This document shows, one piece after another, positions 37,077-47,300 of a stretch of 64,000 nucleotides of DNA. The notes below the pieces were generated by a model. That model had not been told where the DNA came from. It saw only the letters and a list, made by a program, of their open reading frames with translations, and made no database searches. Numbering within the stretch: position 1 is the first letter of the stretch; every line of letters begins with the position of its first letter. The position numbers and the translations under genes were made by a program. Source of the stretch: Tenacibaculum sp. Bg11-29 (lineage in GTDB: Bacteria; Bacteroidota; Bacteroidia; Flavobacteriales; Flavobacteriaceae). The DNA lies in assembly GCF_002836595.1 (NCBI RefSeq), contig NZ_PJBB01000003.1, forward strand, positions 930,001 to 994,000, read 5' to 3'.

Positions 37077-37149
37077 AATGTAAGAATTAGTTAATTCTTT
37101 CAAAGTTATAAGAAAAATGAATGAGAATCCTTTTTTTAAGATGAATTTA

Positions 37150-37203
37150 ACACTAAGTAGTCGTTAGTGTAATCTTTAATAAAGAAAAACGACTACTTTT
37201 ATA
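37150..37203 (+). promoter_or_regulatory. Two mutually exclusive hairpins in the leader of the thioredoxin gene
   Basis: ACACTAA pairs with TTAGTGT (37150-37170, 7-base loop). Overlapping it, AAGTAGTCGTT (37155-37165) pairs with AACGACTACTT (37188-37198), followed by TTTAT. The two cannot form together, as in an attenuator. It may instead be a plain terminator or chance. Confidence 0.35.
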
Positions 37204-37238
37204 CTTGAAAAATTTTCAAGTAAATAATAAAAAATAAA

Positions 37239-37598
37239 ATGACAGAAAATTTAACTAAAGCAACTTTTTTAGAAAAAGTATTTAATTTTGAAGTAAATAA
37301 AGAATGGAAGTTCGAAGGAGATAAACCTGCGTTGATTGATTTCTATGCAGATTGGTGTGGGCCGTGTAAAGCATTAGCTCCGGTTTTAGAAAAATTAAGT
37401 GAGGAGTATGAAGGGAAAATAGATATCTATAAAGTAGATACTGAGGCAGAGCAAGAATTATCAGCTGCCTTCGGAGTTCGTAGTATTCCTTCAATGTTAT
37501 TTTGTAAAGTAGGTGAGCAACCTCAAATGGCAAATGGTGCATTACCACAAAAACAAATTGAACAAATTATTAAAGATGTTTTAAAAGTTGAAAAATAA
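37239..37598 (+). CDS. Thioredoxin family protein
   Basis: This 119-residue thioredoxin has the redox site Cys40-Gly-Pro-Cys43 (YADWCGPCK) and the cis-proline block SIPSM. There is no signal peptide, so it is cytoplasmic. It lies upstream of the ribonucleotide reductase genes, though 293 bp and a probable terminator away. Thioredoxins are a known electron donor to ribonucleotide reductase, so a functional link is plausible. Its leader has alternative hairpins. Confidence 0.95.
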   Translation: MTENLTKATFLEKVFNFEVNKEWKFEGDKPALIDFYADWCGPCKALAPVLEKLSEEYEGKIDIYKVDTEAEQELSAAFGVRSIPSMLFCKVGEQPQMANGALPQKQIEQIIKDVLKVEK

Positions 37599-37617
37599 CA
37601 TTTAAACCAATTTTTAC

Positions 37618-37644
37618 AAGTGATACAAAAGTGTCACTTTTTTT
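37618..37644 (+). terminator. Rho-independent terminator after thioredoxin
   Basis: AAGTGATAC pairs with GTGTCACTT (one G-U pair) around AAAA, followed by a T-run. It starts 20 bp after the stop. Confidence 0.8.
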
Positions 37645-37891
37645 ACGCAAAAAAACTAAAATAAGAAACTCTGTGATTATCACTACTCAAGCTTATTTTT
37701 AGTTTTTAAGATGTTGTTTATTAGGGGTTTATTATTTTTCGAAAATGACGCTTTTTTTATTTTTTTTTCAATTTGTTGAAAACTTCAAGGGATTTGTGAA
37801 TAAGTAAGGCTTTCAGTTTTTAGCAAATTTTTGAATCTTTGTTAACCCCTAAGAAAACAAAATAATAAACAAAATTTAGCACAAAATAATA

Positions 37892-38863
37892 ATGGCTGCC
37901 ATCGAACCGATTTTACAAGAAAACAAAGATAGATTTGTAATTTTTCCAATTCAACATGATGATTTATGGGAATGGTATAAAAAACAACAAGCATGTATTT
38001 GGACTGCCGAAGAAATTGATTTATCGGTAGATATAATAGATTGGAATACTAAGTTAACTGATGATGAGCGTTATTTTATTAAGCATATTTTAGCTTTTTT
38101 TGCTGCATCTGATGGTATTGTTAATGAAAATTTAGCTGAAAATTTTGTAAATGAAGTTCAATATTCTGAAGCGAAATTCTTTTATGGTTTTCAAATAATG
38201 ATGGAAAACATTCATTCAGAAACCTATTCTTTATTAATAGATACCTATGTAAAAGATGATGTAGAAAAAGATAGGTTGTTTAAAGCTATTGAGGTTTTTC
38301 CTGCAATTAAAAAGAAAGCAGATTGGGCCTTAAAGTGGATCGATTCAGATTCGTTTGCAGAACGATTAATAGCCTTTGCAGCAGTAGAAGGTATTTTCTT
38401 CTCAGGTTCGTTTTGTTCTATTTTCTGGTTAAAGAAAAGAGGATTATTGCCTGGGTTAGCTTTTTCTAATGAGTTAATTTCTCGTGATGAAGGAATGCAC
38501 TGTGACTTTGCAGTTCATTTACATAACCATCACATTATAAATAAAGTGCCTAAAGATCGTATTCGTGAAATTATTATTGATGCACTTACCATTGAAAGAG
38601 AATTTATTACAGAATCTTTACCTGTAAGTTTAATTGGTATGAATGCCAAGTTAATGACACAATATTTAGAATACGTAACCGATAGATTATTATTAGAATT
38701 TGGTTGTGATAAAGAATATAAATCTACGAACCCGTTTGATTTTATGGAAATGATTTCACTTGAAGGAAAAACAAATTTCTTTGAAAAAAGAGTTTCTGAG
38801 TATCAAAAGGCGGGAGTATCATCAGGAGGTACAGGAGATATTAGCTTTGATGCTGATTTTTAA
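37892..38863 (+). CDS. nrdB: Ribonucleoside-diphosphate reductase small (beta) subunit
   Basis: This 323-residue class I ribonucleotide reductase beta subunit is ferritin-like, with metal-ligand blocks in [14 protein letters not shown] (Glu, His) and [18 protein letters not shown] (Glu, His). It carries the tyrosyl radical or metal centre that starts ribonucleotide reduction in the alpha subunit. The gene is 176 bp upstream of nrdA, in the same orientation. I saw no clear NrdR box in its leader. Confidence 0.96.
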   Translation: MAAIEPILQENKDRFVIFPIQHDDLWEWYKKQQACIWTAEEIDLSVDIIDWNTKLTDDERYFIKHILAFFAASDGIVNENLAENFVNEVQYSEAKFFYGFQIMMENIHSETYSLLIDTYVKDDVEKDRLFKAIEVFPAIKKKADWALKWIDSDSFAERLIAFAAVEGIFFSGSFCSIFWLKKRGLLPGLAFSNELISRDEGMHCDFAVHLHNHHIINKVPKDRIREIIIDALTIEREFITESLPVSLIGMNAKLMTQYLEYVTDRLLLEFGCDKEYKSTNPFDFMEMISLEGKTNFFEKRVSEYQKAGVSSGGTGDISFDADF

Positions 38864-39039
38864 AAAATAAAAAAAGTACTGCTTTCCCCTACATGCGGTA
38901 AAATTAGCTAAAGCATATTTGTGCTTTAGTGTCAATAATCGTTTCAAAAAGAAACAAAATTATTTTAACATATGTGAATCACAATAAGTGTAATGCTTTA
39001 GTGACTCTGTTAACCAAATTAAAAACCAATAGTAATAAT

Positions 39040-41442
39040 ATGTATGTAGCAAAAAGAGATGGTAGAAAAGAGCCTGTGATGTTCGATAAGATCACAGCAA
39101 GGGTTAAAAAGATGTGTTATGGATTAAATAAAATTGTTGATCCTGTAAAAGTTGCAATGCGTGTTATTGAAGGTTTATATGATGGAGTAACTACTTCTGA
39201 ATTAGATAATTTAGCAGCAGAGGTAGCAGCAACAATGACTACAGCACACCCTGATTATGCTAAATTAGCAGCAAGAATAGCCGTATCTAACTTACATAAA
39301 AACACCAAAAAGTCATTTTCTGAAACAATGGTTGATTTATATAAATATGTAAATCCACGTACAGAAAAAGAATCACCTTTATTAGCAGATGATGTATATG
39401 ATATTATCATGAAAAATGCTGATAAATTAGATTCTACTATTATCTATAATCGTGATTTTAATTATGATTATTTTGGTTTTAAAACATTAGAACGTTCTTA
39501 TTTATTAAAGTTAAACGGTAATATTGTAGAGCGTCCGCAACACATGTTAATGCGTGTATCTATAGGTATTCACAAAGAAGATATTGACGAGGCAATCGCT
39601 ACATACGAGCTAATGAGTAAAAAATATTTTACACATGCAACGCCAACATTATTTAATGCAGGTACACCGAAACCACAAATGTCGTCTTGTTTCTTATTGC
39701 AAATGCAAGATGATAGTATTGAAGGTATTTACGATACATTAAAACAAACGGCTAAGATTTCACAATCTGCAGGAGGTATTGGTTTGTCTTTACATAATAT
39801 TCGTGCAACAGGAAGTTATATTGCTGGTACAAACGGAACATCAAATGGTATTGTGCCAATGTTAAAGGTATTTAATGATACTGCACGTTATGTAGATCAA
39901 GGAGGAGGAAAACGTAAAGGTTCTTTCGCAATGTATTTAGAACCATGGCATGCCGATATTTTTGATTTTCTTGAATTAAAGAAAAATCATGGTAAAGAAG
40001 AAATGAGAGCGCGTGATTTGTTTTACGCAATGTGGATTTCTGATTTATTTATGGAGCGTGTACAACAAGATGCTGAATGGACGTTGATGTGCCCACATGA
40101 GTGCCCGAATTTATTTGACACTTATGGTGAAGATTTTGAGCGTTTATACACCAGTTATGAAGCTGCAGGAAAAGGTAGAAAAACGATTAAAGCGCGTGAG
40201 TTATGGGAGAAAATCTTAGAATCTCAAATTGAAACAGGTACACCGTACATGTTATATAAAGATGCTGCTAACCGTAAATCAAATCAGAAGAATTTAGGAA
40301 CTATTCGTTCTTCAAATTTATGTACTGAAATTATGGAGTATACTGCTAAAGATGAAGTAGCTGTATGTAATTTAGCATCAATAGCAATACCAATGTTTGT
40401 TGGTGAAGATGAAAACGGAAGTAAGTTTTTTGACCACAATGAATTATTTAAAGTAACCAAAAAAGTAATTAGAAACTTAGATACTGTAATTGATAGAAAT
40501 TACTATCCAGTTGTAGAAGCAGAAAACTCTAATGTTCGTCATCGCCCAGTAGGGTTAGGTATTCAAGGATTGGCAGATGCATTTATTATGTTACGTATGC
40601 CTTTTACATCTGATGCTGCTAAGAAGTTAAATCAAGAAATTTTTGAAACCTTATACTTTGCATCTGTAACCTCATCAATGGAAATGGCAAAAGCAAAAGA
40701 GCCATATTCAACATTTAAAGGTTCACCAATGTCTCAAGGAGAGTTTCAACACAACATGTGGGGTGTTAAAGAAGAAGAATTAAGTGGTCGTTGGGACTGG
40801 AATTCTTTACGTACACAAGTAATGGAACATGGAGTTCGTAATTCTTTATTGGTTGCACCAATGCCAACCGCATCAACGTCTCAAATTTTAGGAAACAATG
40901 AAGCTTTTGAGCCATATACCTCTAACATTTATACACGTAGAGTATTATCTGGTGAGTTTATTGTTGTAAACAAACACTTATTAGAAGACTTAGTAGAGTT
41001 GAATTTATGGGATAACAGTATGAAAGAAGATATTATGCGTGCAAACGGATCTATTCAACATATTGATATTATTCCACAAGAATTAAAAGACTTATATAAA
41101 ACAGTTTGGGAAATGAGTATGAAAGATATTATCGATATGGCACGCCATAGAGGATACTTTATCGATCAATCTCAGTCTTTAAACTTATTTATGAAAGACC
41201 CTGATTATGCAAAGTTAACATCTATGCATTTCTATGGGTGGAAATCAGGTTTAAAAACAGGAATGTATTATTTACGTACAAAATCTGCTGTAAACGCGAA
41301 ACAGTTTACATTAAATATAGAAAAGAAAGCAGAAGTGGTGATCGAAGAAGAAAAACCAATGAATGCTGAAGAATTTAAGGCAATGGTTGATGCTTCTAAA
41401 AACGGAGCACCAGATGATGATTGCTTAATGTGTGGTTCTTAA
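39040..41442 (+). CDS. nrdA: Ribonucleoside-diphosphate reductase large (alpha) subunit
   Basis: I start at the ATG at 39040 ([15 protein letters not shown]), giving 800 residues. An upstream in-frame GTG at 38929 adds 37 residues that do not look like family sequence. An N-terminal ATP-cone (about 1-90) gives allosteric control. The core includes [19 protein letters not shown] and NLCTEIMEY, with the active-site cysteines, and the C-terminal CLMCGS pair is the redox-shuttle CxxC. The enzyme makes dNDPs for DNA synthesis with NrdB. Confidence 0.96.
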   Translation: MYVAKRDGRKEPVMFDKITARVKKMCYGLNKIVDPVKVAMRVIEGLYDGVTTSELDNLAAEVAATMTTAHPDYAKLAARIAVSNLHKNTKKSFSETMVDLYKYVNPRTEKESPLLADDVYDIIMKNADKLDSTIIYNRDFNYDYFGFKTLERSYLLKLNGNIVERPQHMLMRVSIGIHKEDIDEAIATYELMSKKYFTHATPTLFNAGTPKPQMSSCFLLQMQDDSIEGIYDTLKQTAKISQSAGGIGLSLHNIRATGSYIAGTNGTSNGIVPMLKVFNDTARYVDQGGGKRKGSFAMYLEPWHADIFDFLELKKNHGKEEMRARDLFYAMWISDLFMERVQQDAEWTLMCPHECPNLFDTYGEDFERLYTSYEAAGKGRKTIKARELWEKILESQIETGTPYMLYKDAANRKSNQKNLGTIRSSNLCTEIMEYTAKDEVAVCNLASIAIPMFVGEDENGSKFFDHNELFKVTKKVIRNLDTVIDRNYYPVVEAENSNVRHRPVGLGIQGLADAFIMLRMPFTSDAAKKLNQEIFETLYFASVTSSMEMAKAKEPYSTFKGSPMSQGEFQHNMWGVKEEELSGRWDWNSLRTQVMEHGVRNSLLVAPMPTASTSQILGNNEAFEPYTSNIYTRRVLSGEFIVVNKHLLEDLVELNLWDNSMKEDIMRANGSIQHIDIIPQELKDLYKTVWEMSMKDIIDMARHRGYFIDQSQSLNLFMKDPDYAKLTSMHFYGWKSGLKTGMYYLRTKSAVNAKQFTLNIEKKAEVVIEEEKPMNAEEFKAMVDASKNGAPDDDCLMCGS

Positions 41443-41480
41443 ATCAAATCGTTATTACGAATAAAAAGAATTAAAATATA

Positions 41481-41512
41481 AAAAGAGAAGCTGAAAAGCT
41501 TCTCTTTTTTGT
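41481..41512 (+). terminator. Rho-independent terminator after nrdA
   Basis: AAAAGAGAAGCT pairs with AGCTTCTCTTTT around GAAA (a GNRA loop), followed by T. It ends the nrdBA transcript. Confidence 0.92.
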
Positions 41513-41855
41513 TAAAGGAATGTTAATGAAAATAGGGTTACACCTATTTTATTAGGGATACTCCTATGAAATATTTAGGGGTATTGGGTATTGTGAGAAT
41601 CTGTTTTTCGTGTTAATATTGTGGTGACTACTATACGTTAAAAATAAAAATTTAGAATACTATTCCCTTTAGTGTGGACTCTTTATTAAAGGAAAGGTTA
41701 TAAAAATTCAGAAAACACTACTCATCACTTTTATTAAAAAGAGATGCTCGTGTGCATACGGTGAGTGATTACGAATCTTATTACTTTTCTTTTAAAGAGT
41801 TTTAGTAAAAAAATAAAAACCTGTGATTCTAAAATAAATTCAGAGTGAGGTAATT
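41513..41855. other. Intergenic region without a recognisable gene
   Basis: The roughly 340 bp between the nrdA terminator and the membrane-protein gene contain only very short frames (for example 16 codons near 41567). I saw no RNA gene or repeat. Confidence 0.6.
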
Positions 41856-42182
41856 TTATTTAAATAAATAGCGCATAACTAGTATGAAAATACCAACAAT
41901 AGTTGCTAATGAAGAGGTAATTAAAGCTATTAAAACACTATCGTTTAAATTAAAACTAGTTACTTTAGAAAAGCCAGATAATATAATTATTAATAATATT
42001 ATACTCGTAAATCCACATAAAAAAAGGTAAGTTCTAAAAGCATACTTTTTTCGTTCATATCGATCTTGTACTCTGTCATAAACCTCTTGTTCGGTTAAAG
42101 CAGTGTTTTTATCTATCTTTTTAGTGGTATCAACATGAAGATTCTTAGATTCTTCTAATAATTCGTCTAATTTATTACGCAC
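41856..42182 (-). CDS. Small two-transmembrane protein, candidate toxin partner of the Panacea-domain protein
   Basis: This 108-residue protein has a charged helical N-terminus (about 1-45, LDELLEESKNLHVDTTKK ... YDRVQDRYERKKYAF) and two hydrophobic helices (about 50-70 and 80-105). Its start overlaps the end of the Panacea-domain gene by 8 bp, so the two are translationally coupled. Membrane-acting small proteins are one of the toxin types neutralised by Panacea antitoxins. Calling this a toxin is inference from that pairing. It could also be an accessory membrane protein. Confidence 0.65.
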   Translation of the reverse strand: MRNKLDELLEESKNLHVDTTKKIDKNTALTEQEVYDRVQDRYERKKYAFRTYLFLCGFTSIILLIIILSGFSKVTSFNLNDSVLIALITSSLATIVGIFILVMRYLFK

Positions 42183-42675
42183 TCTTTAGTTGTTTATCTA
42201 AGTTCATAATAAATCTATCATAATACCTTTTTATAAGGTTGTTGTTAATAACTCTATTATGACCTGGTCTATAAGTTAAACTCCACGGAGTTCCTGCCAT
42301 GTGCGTTAAATCTACTAAATCTTTTGCCGAAATATCTCGGTATAGTTGCCATGTTAATAATACAATTTTCTTATCCTCCTCATTACTTAAGGTAGGTTCA
42401 GAAAGATGTTGCCAATTGTCATCATCTAACATTACCGAATTCGTTGTAATAGGACTCGATTTAAAATGTTTAAATTCATGATACACACTCGGTATTACTG
42501 GGCCAAATTTCCATGCCTCAATAGTATCATTTTCAAATAATGGGCGCTCTAATAAAGACAAAGAAAGCCCTTGCGATATATACATTAACTTTATCAACTT
42601 CATGTTGGTAAGTTTGTAATCCGTTTTTTTTGCAAGTTTTATAAACTCATTAACAACTGAACTGGTTGTTCCCAT
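42175..42675 (-). CDS. Panacea/SocA-like (DUF4065) domain protein, candidate antitoxin
   Basis: This 166-residue protein has the Panacea (DUF4065, SocA-like) domain: MKLIKLMYISQGLSLSL (about 24-40), IEAWKFGPVIPSVYHEFK (about 53-70), and a later AKDLVDLTHMAGTPWSLTYRPG block. The domain is found in antitoxins that neutralise many unrelated toxins, in SocA (an adaptor for proteolysis of SocB) and in phage-associated proteins. Here it is the first of two overlapping genes, divergent from dgt, with a perfect palindrome between them. Confidence 0.82.
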   Translation of the reverse strand: MGTTSSVVNEFIKLAKKTDYKLTNMKLIKLMYISQGLSLSLLERPLFENDTIEAWKFGPVIPSVYHEFKHFKSSPITTNSVMLDDDNWQHLSEPTLSNEEDKKIVLLTWQLYRDISAKDLVDLTHMAGTPWSLTYRPGHNRVINNNLIKRYYDRFIMNLDKQLKSA

Positions 42676-42768
42676 AATTACTTAATTTGTAATAAAAATA
42701 AATACTTATTCTTCTAGAAAGAATTAATATACACAAAAATACATAATAATACAATGATTAAACGGTTC

Positions 42769-42790
42769 TTTTACACAATATTGTGTAAAA
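42769..42790. promoter_or_regulatory. Perfect 22-bp palindrome, candidate operator between panA-like and dgt
   Basis: TTTTACACAAT is followed directly by its reverse complement. It lies 93 bp from the antitoxin start and 119 bp from the dgt start. Its symmetry suits a dimeric repressor controlling one or both divergent promoters. It resembles an NrdR-type ACAC...GTGT site but has a shorter centre. Confidence 0.65.
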
Positions 42791-42909
42791 AACAACTATT
42801 TAAAATTCAGTAATTTATGAATTTTCGCCTCGGAACGACGAATTAATAAAACAAGATTGGTTATAAACTTTTCTTTTTTAGTATTTTCGACGAAACTTAT
42901 AGTAATAGA

Positions 42910-44247
42910 ATGAACTGGGAGCAATTATTATCGTTAAAACGATTTGGAGATACACAAAAACGAGAACGTATAAAACAAGATGAAACTCGTTTAGGGTTTG
43001 AGGTAGATTTTGATAGAATTATATTTTCATCGGCTTTTCGTAGCCTTCAAGATAAAACACAGGTAATTCCACTTTCTAAAACTGATTTTGTACATACCAG
43101 ATTAACACATAGTTTAGAAGTGTCGGTTGTAGGTAGAACGTTGGGTAGAAGAGTTGGTAAAGAGTTGTTAGAACGACATCCAAACCTTAAAGAATTAGGG
43201 TATACCTTTAATGATTTCGGAGCTATTGTGGCAACAGCAGCGGTAACACATGATATTGGAAATCCTCCTTTTGGGCATTCAGGAGAAAAAGCAATAGGGG
43301 AATATTTTAAAACAGGTAACGGACTTAAGTATAAAGAACAGCTTTCCGAAATAGAATACCAAGATTTAATAGATTTTGAAGGAAATGCAAACGGTTTTAA
43401 AATTTTAACAGAGAGTAATCAAGGGGCAGATGGAGGTTTGCGTTTATCATATGCAACTTTAGGTGCGTTTATGAAGTACCCTAAAGAATCATTACCAAAG
43501 AAACCAACAAAGCATATTGTTGATAAAAAGTATGGTTTTTTTCAATCGGAGAAAGCATCTTTTTTAGATGTCGCAAATGATTTAGGCTTGCAAAAAAAAG
43601 AAGGTGATGGAATTTCATATTACCGTCATCCATTAGCATATTTGGTAGAAGCTGCTGATGATATTTGTTACACAATTATCGATTTTGAAGATGGAATTAA
43701 TCTTGGTTTAATTGACGAAGATTATGCTTTAGAATATATGATTAAGTTAGTGAAAAACACCATTGATAGTAAAAAATACCACTCACTTAAATATAAAAAA
43801 GACCGTATAAGTTACTTAAGAGCCTTGGCAATAGGTGTATTAATTAATGAGGCAGTTGCTATTTTTTTAGAAAATGAAGAAAGTATTTTAAACGGGAGTT
43901 TCGAAAAATCATTATTAGACAAATGTAAATATGAAGCGCAAATAAACGATATAATTAAAATTAGTGTAGAAAAAATATATCGTAGTAAAGATGTTGTTGA
44001 AAAAGAAGTAGCGGGCTATAAGATTATTGCCGATCTATTAGATGTTTTTGTTACTGCGCTAAATAATAAGTTTACAGGAACACAATCTAATTATGATAGC
44101 TTAGTATTAAACTTACTACCTAAAGAATATCAACAAGAAAAAGAAGAATTGTATGATAGGGTGATGCAAATTTGTAGTTATGTATCAGGTTTATCAGATG
44201 GTTTCGCAATAAGATTTCATAAAAAATTGACAGGGAATATTACTTAA
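42910..44247 (+). CDS. dgt: Deoxyguanosinetriphosphate triphosphohydrolase (dGTPase)
   Basis: This 445-residue HD-domain dNTPase has metal and phosphate ligands in RLTHSLEVSVVGRTLGRR and VTHDIGNPPFGHSGE, with LVEAADDICYTIIDFEDG supplying the last aspartate. It splits dGTP to deoxyguanosine and triphosphate, balancing dNTP pools. Some family members limit phage replication by draining dNTPs. The gene is divergent from the Panacea pair across the palindrome at 42769-42790, so they may be co-regulated. Confidence 0.94.
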   Translation: MNWEQLLSLKRFGDTQKRERIKQDETRLGFEVDFDRIIFSSAFRSLQDKTQVIPLSKTDFVHTRLTHSLEVSVVGRTLGRRVGKELLERHPNLKELGYTFNDFGAIVATAAVTHDIGNPPFGHSGEKAIGEYFKTGNGLKYKEQLSEIEYQDLIDFEGNANGFKILTESNQGADGGLRLSYATLGAFMKYPKESLPKKPTKHIVDKKYGFFQSEKASFLDVANDLGLQKKEGDGISYYRHPLAYLVEAADDICYTIIDFEDGINLGLIDEDYALEYMIKLVKNTIDSKKYHSLKYKKDRISYLRALAIGVLINEAVAIFLENEESILNGSFEKSLLDKCKYEAQINDIIKISVEKIYRSKDVVEKEVAGYKIIADLLDVFVTALNNKFTGTQSNYDSLVLNLLPKEYQQEKEELYDRVMQICSYVSGLSDGFAIRFHKKLTGNIT

Positions 44248-44301
44248 TTGAAATATAATAATTTATGTTTTTAACTGTTTAGCAGTATATATAATTTTAC
44301 T

Positions 44302-47300
44302 ATGAATAAAAAAACATTTTTTTTTGGCTTACTTATACCATTAGTTATAGTTGGAGGTATCTTTAAAGTGATAGATACTAAAAATACTGATGTTAATAAA
44401 TTAAGAAGTCAACATATTGAATTCTTAAAAAATCATCCATTTCAAAAGATAGGAAAACTTCCTAAAAAAGAAAGAAAAGCACAAGGTTTACCACCAAATG
44501 CATTTTTTGAACAAAAATATTTAAGTGAAATAAATCCAACTACAGGAAGAACTCACCAAGAAAATATTTTAAAACTTCAAAAAAAGTTAAATAGAAGTAA
44601 AGGAAGTAAAAGAGCACCAGGAGAAGTAGACAATAATTGGGTAGAAAGAGGACCTGATAATGTAGGAGGAAGAACAAGAGCATTAATTTTTGACCCTAAT
44701 GATACTACTAACGAAACTGTATTTGCAGGAGGTGTAAGTGGTGGTTTATGGAAAAATACAAAAATATCTGACCCTTCAAATAAATGGGTTCGTGTAGGTA
44801 TTCCAGAAAACTTAGCAGTTTCTTGTATTGCTGTTGACCCAAATAATTCTAAAATATTTTATGTTGGTACTGGTGAGTCGTATGTAAACGGAGATGCAAA
44901 TGGAGATGGGCTTTGGAAAACTGTTGATGGAGGAAATACATGGGCAAAAATTTTTGGAGGTGCCACTGAAAATGGCACAACAAATAGTACTATTGTGTCA
45001 GGAATACAGCATATTAATGATTTAATAGTTAGAAATAATTCGGGGAAATCAGAAGTATATATCGCGGCAGGAGAATCAGGATATATAGGAGGTGTTTCTT
45101 TAGGAGGTGATAGTTTTGGTGTTTATAGATCAGTTGACGGAATTAATTTTTCTCAACTAAATATACCTAAAACAGCTGCAGGTAATGAACATGAACCTAA
45201 TGATTTAGAAATAGCTTCTGATAATTCTATTTATTTGAGTACAACAAGAAGTGCTACATTTTATGATGGAGGTGGAGTTATCTTTAAATCTACAAATGGT
45301 ACTACATTTAATAAAGTTTATACAATAACAGATGGAGTAAGAACTGAAATAGCAGTGTCGCCAACAAGTCCAAATATGGTATATGTTTTAGCGCAGACAC
45401 GTACATCAGGAGCACCAGTAAAAATGTTTAAAACAGAAGATGATTTTACAAATGTTACTACCTTATCATTACCAAATGATGCTGATGCTAATATTGCGGC
45501 TTCCGATTTTACAAGAGGGCAAGCATTTTATGATTTATTACTAAGAATAGATCCGAATAATGAGAATACCTTATATGTTGGTGGAATTGATTTATTTAAA
45601 ACTACTGATGGAGGTGCTAATTGGAATCAATTATCACATTGGTACGGAGGGTTTGGTTTTCAAAATGTACATGCAGATCAACACGGATTGGCATTTGCAT
45701 CATCAAACAGAATGGTTTTTAGTAATGACGGAGGTGTTTATTTTACAAATAATTCAGGAACAAATATTTCAGCAAGAAATAAAAACTATAATACATTACA
45801 ATTTTATACTGTAGGTGTTGCGCCAACAACAGCATTTAATGGCGCTGAATACTTTATAGCAGGTGCACAAGATAACGGTACTCAATTAATACGAGAAGCT
45901 ACAACTGGTATTAATAGTTCGATAAGAGCTAGTGGTGGTGATGGTGCTGCAAGTTTTTTTGATACTGATGGAACAGATAAGTACTACATAACTAATTACG
46001 TATATAATCAATCGGTAAGTATTTATAATTATGCTACTAACAGTGCAATAGAGGTTAATGAGGAAGGAACTTCTAATGGAGATTTTATTAATCAAGAAGA
46101 GCTTGACTCTAATTTAAATATTTTATATTCAAATTACTCTAGTGGAGGCAATTATATAGTAAAAAGATATTCAAGTCTGTTAGGTACAATAGCAAAAAAA
46201 AATTTAACAAATGCGTTAATGAATAGTGCGCCATCTACCTTAAAAATTTCACCATATACGACAACATCTAGTAAGCTTTATTTAGGATTAAAAAATGGGA
46301 AGTTATTAAAAGTAGAAAATGCGAATACTAATGCAGAATCTTGGTCTGAAATTACAGGACCTAGTTTTATTGGTTCTATTTCTGATATAGAATTTGGAAA
46401 AAATGAAAATCAAATTTTCGTTACGATGCATAATTATGGAGTCGTAAGTGTTTGGTACTCTAGTGATGAAGGGGTTACTTGGGTAAATAAAGAAGGAGAT
46501 TTACCAGATATTCCTGTTAAATCAATTATACAAAACCCTTATGATGAAAATGAAATAATCATTGGTACTGATTTAGGTGTTTGGAAAACAAGTAACTTTA
46601 ATACTAGTTCACCAACATGGAAACGATCAGACAATGGTATGAGTAATGTACCTGTTTTAGATTTAGATTTAAGAGATGATAATGTCGTATTTGCCGCAAC
46701 TTATGGTAGAGGAATCTTTTCAGGTAGTTTTTTAAATTTATCAGAAGACGCAGATGGAGATGGAGTTAATAATGATACAGATAACTGTCCAACGACAGTT
46801 AATGCAGATCAAGCAGATGTTGATGGTAATGGAATAGGAGATGTTTGCCAAGATACTGATGGCGATGGTGTTTTAGATATTAATGACAATTGTGTAAATA
46901 AAATAAATCCAGATCAGAAAGATAGAGATGATAATGGAGTTGGTGATGTTTGTCAAGATACTGATGGAGATGGTATTATGGATGATAAAGATAATTGTCC
47001 TAGAGTATCAAACGCAGATCAAAAAGATACTGATGGCGATGGCGTTGGTGATGTTTGTCAAGATGGCGATAATGATGGCGTTATAGATTCTATTGACAAC
47101 TGTTTAACAACATCAAATGCAGATCAGAAAGATAGTGATGGTAATGGTGTAGGCGATGCTTGTCAGGATACTGACGGCGATGGTATTATGGATAATGTAG
47201 ATAATTGTATTGATGTTAAAAATCCAGATCAGAAAGATACTAATGGAAACGGAATAGGAGATATTTGTGATTCTAGTTATTTAACAGTAGATAATATTTC

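Noticed and set aside
38929..39039. N-terminal extension of nrdA from a GTG
   Set aside because: The 37 extra residues do not resemble ribonucleotide reductase, while the protein from the ATG at 39040 begins as the family does.
46746..47274. Dense direct repeats considered as CRISPR or a tandem satellite
   Set aside because: They are in frame and encode thrombospondin-type-3 calcium loops.
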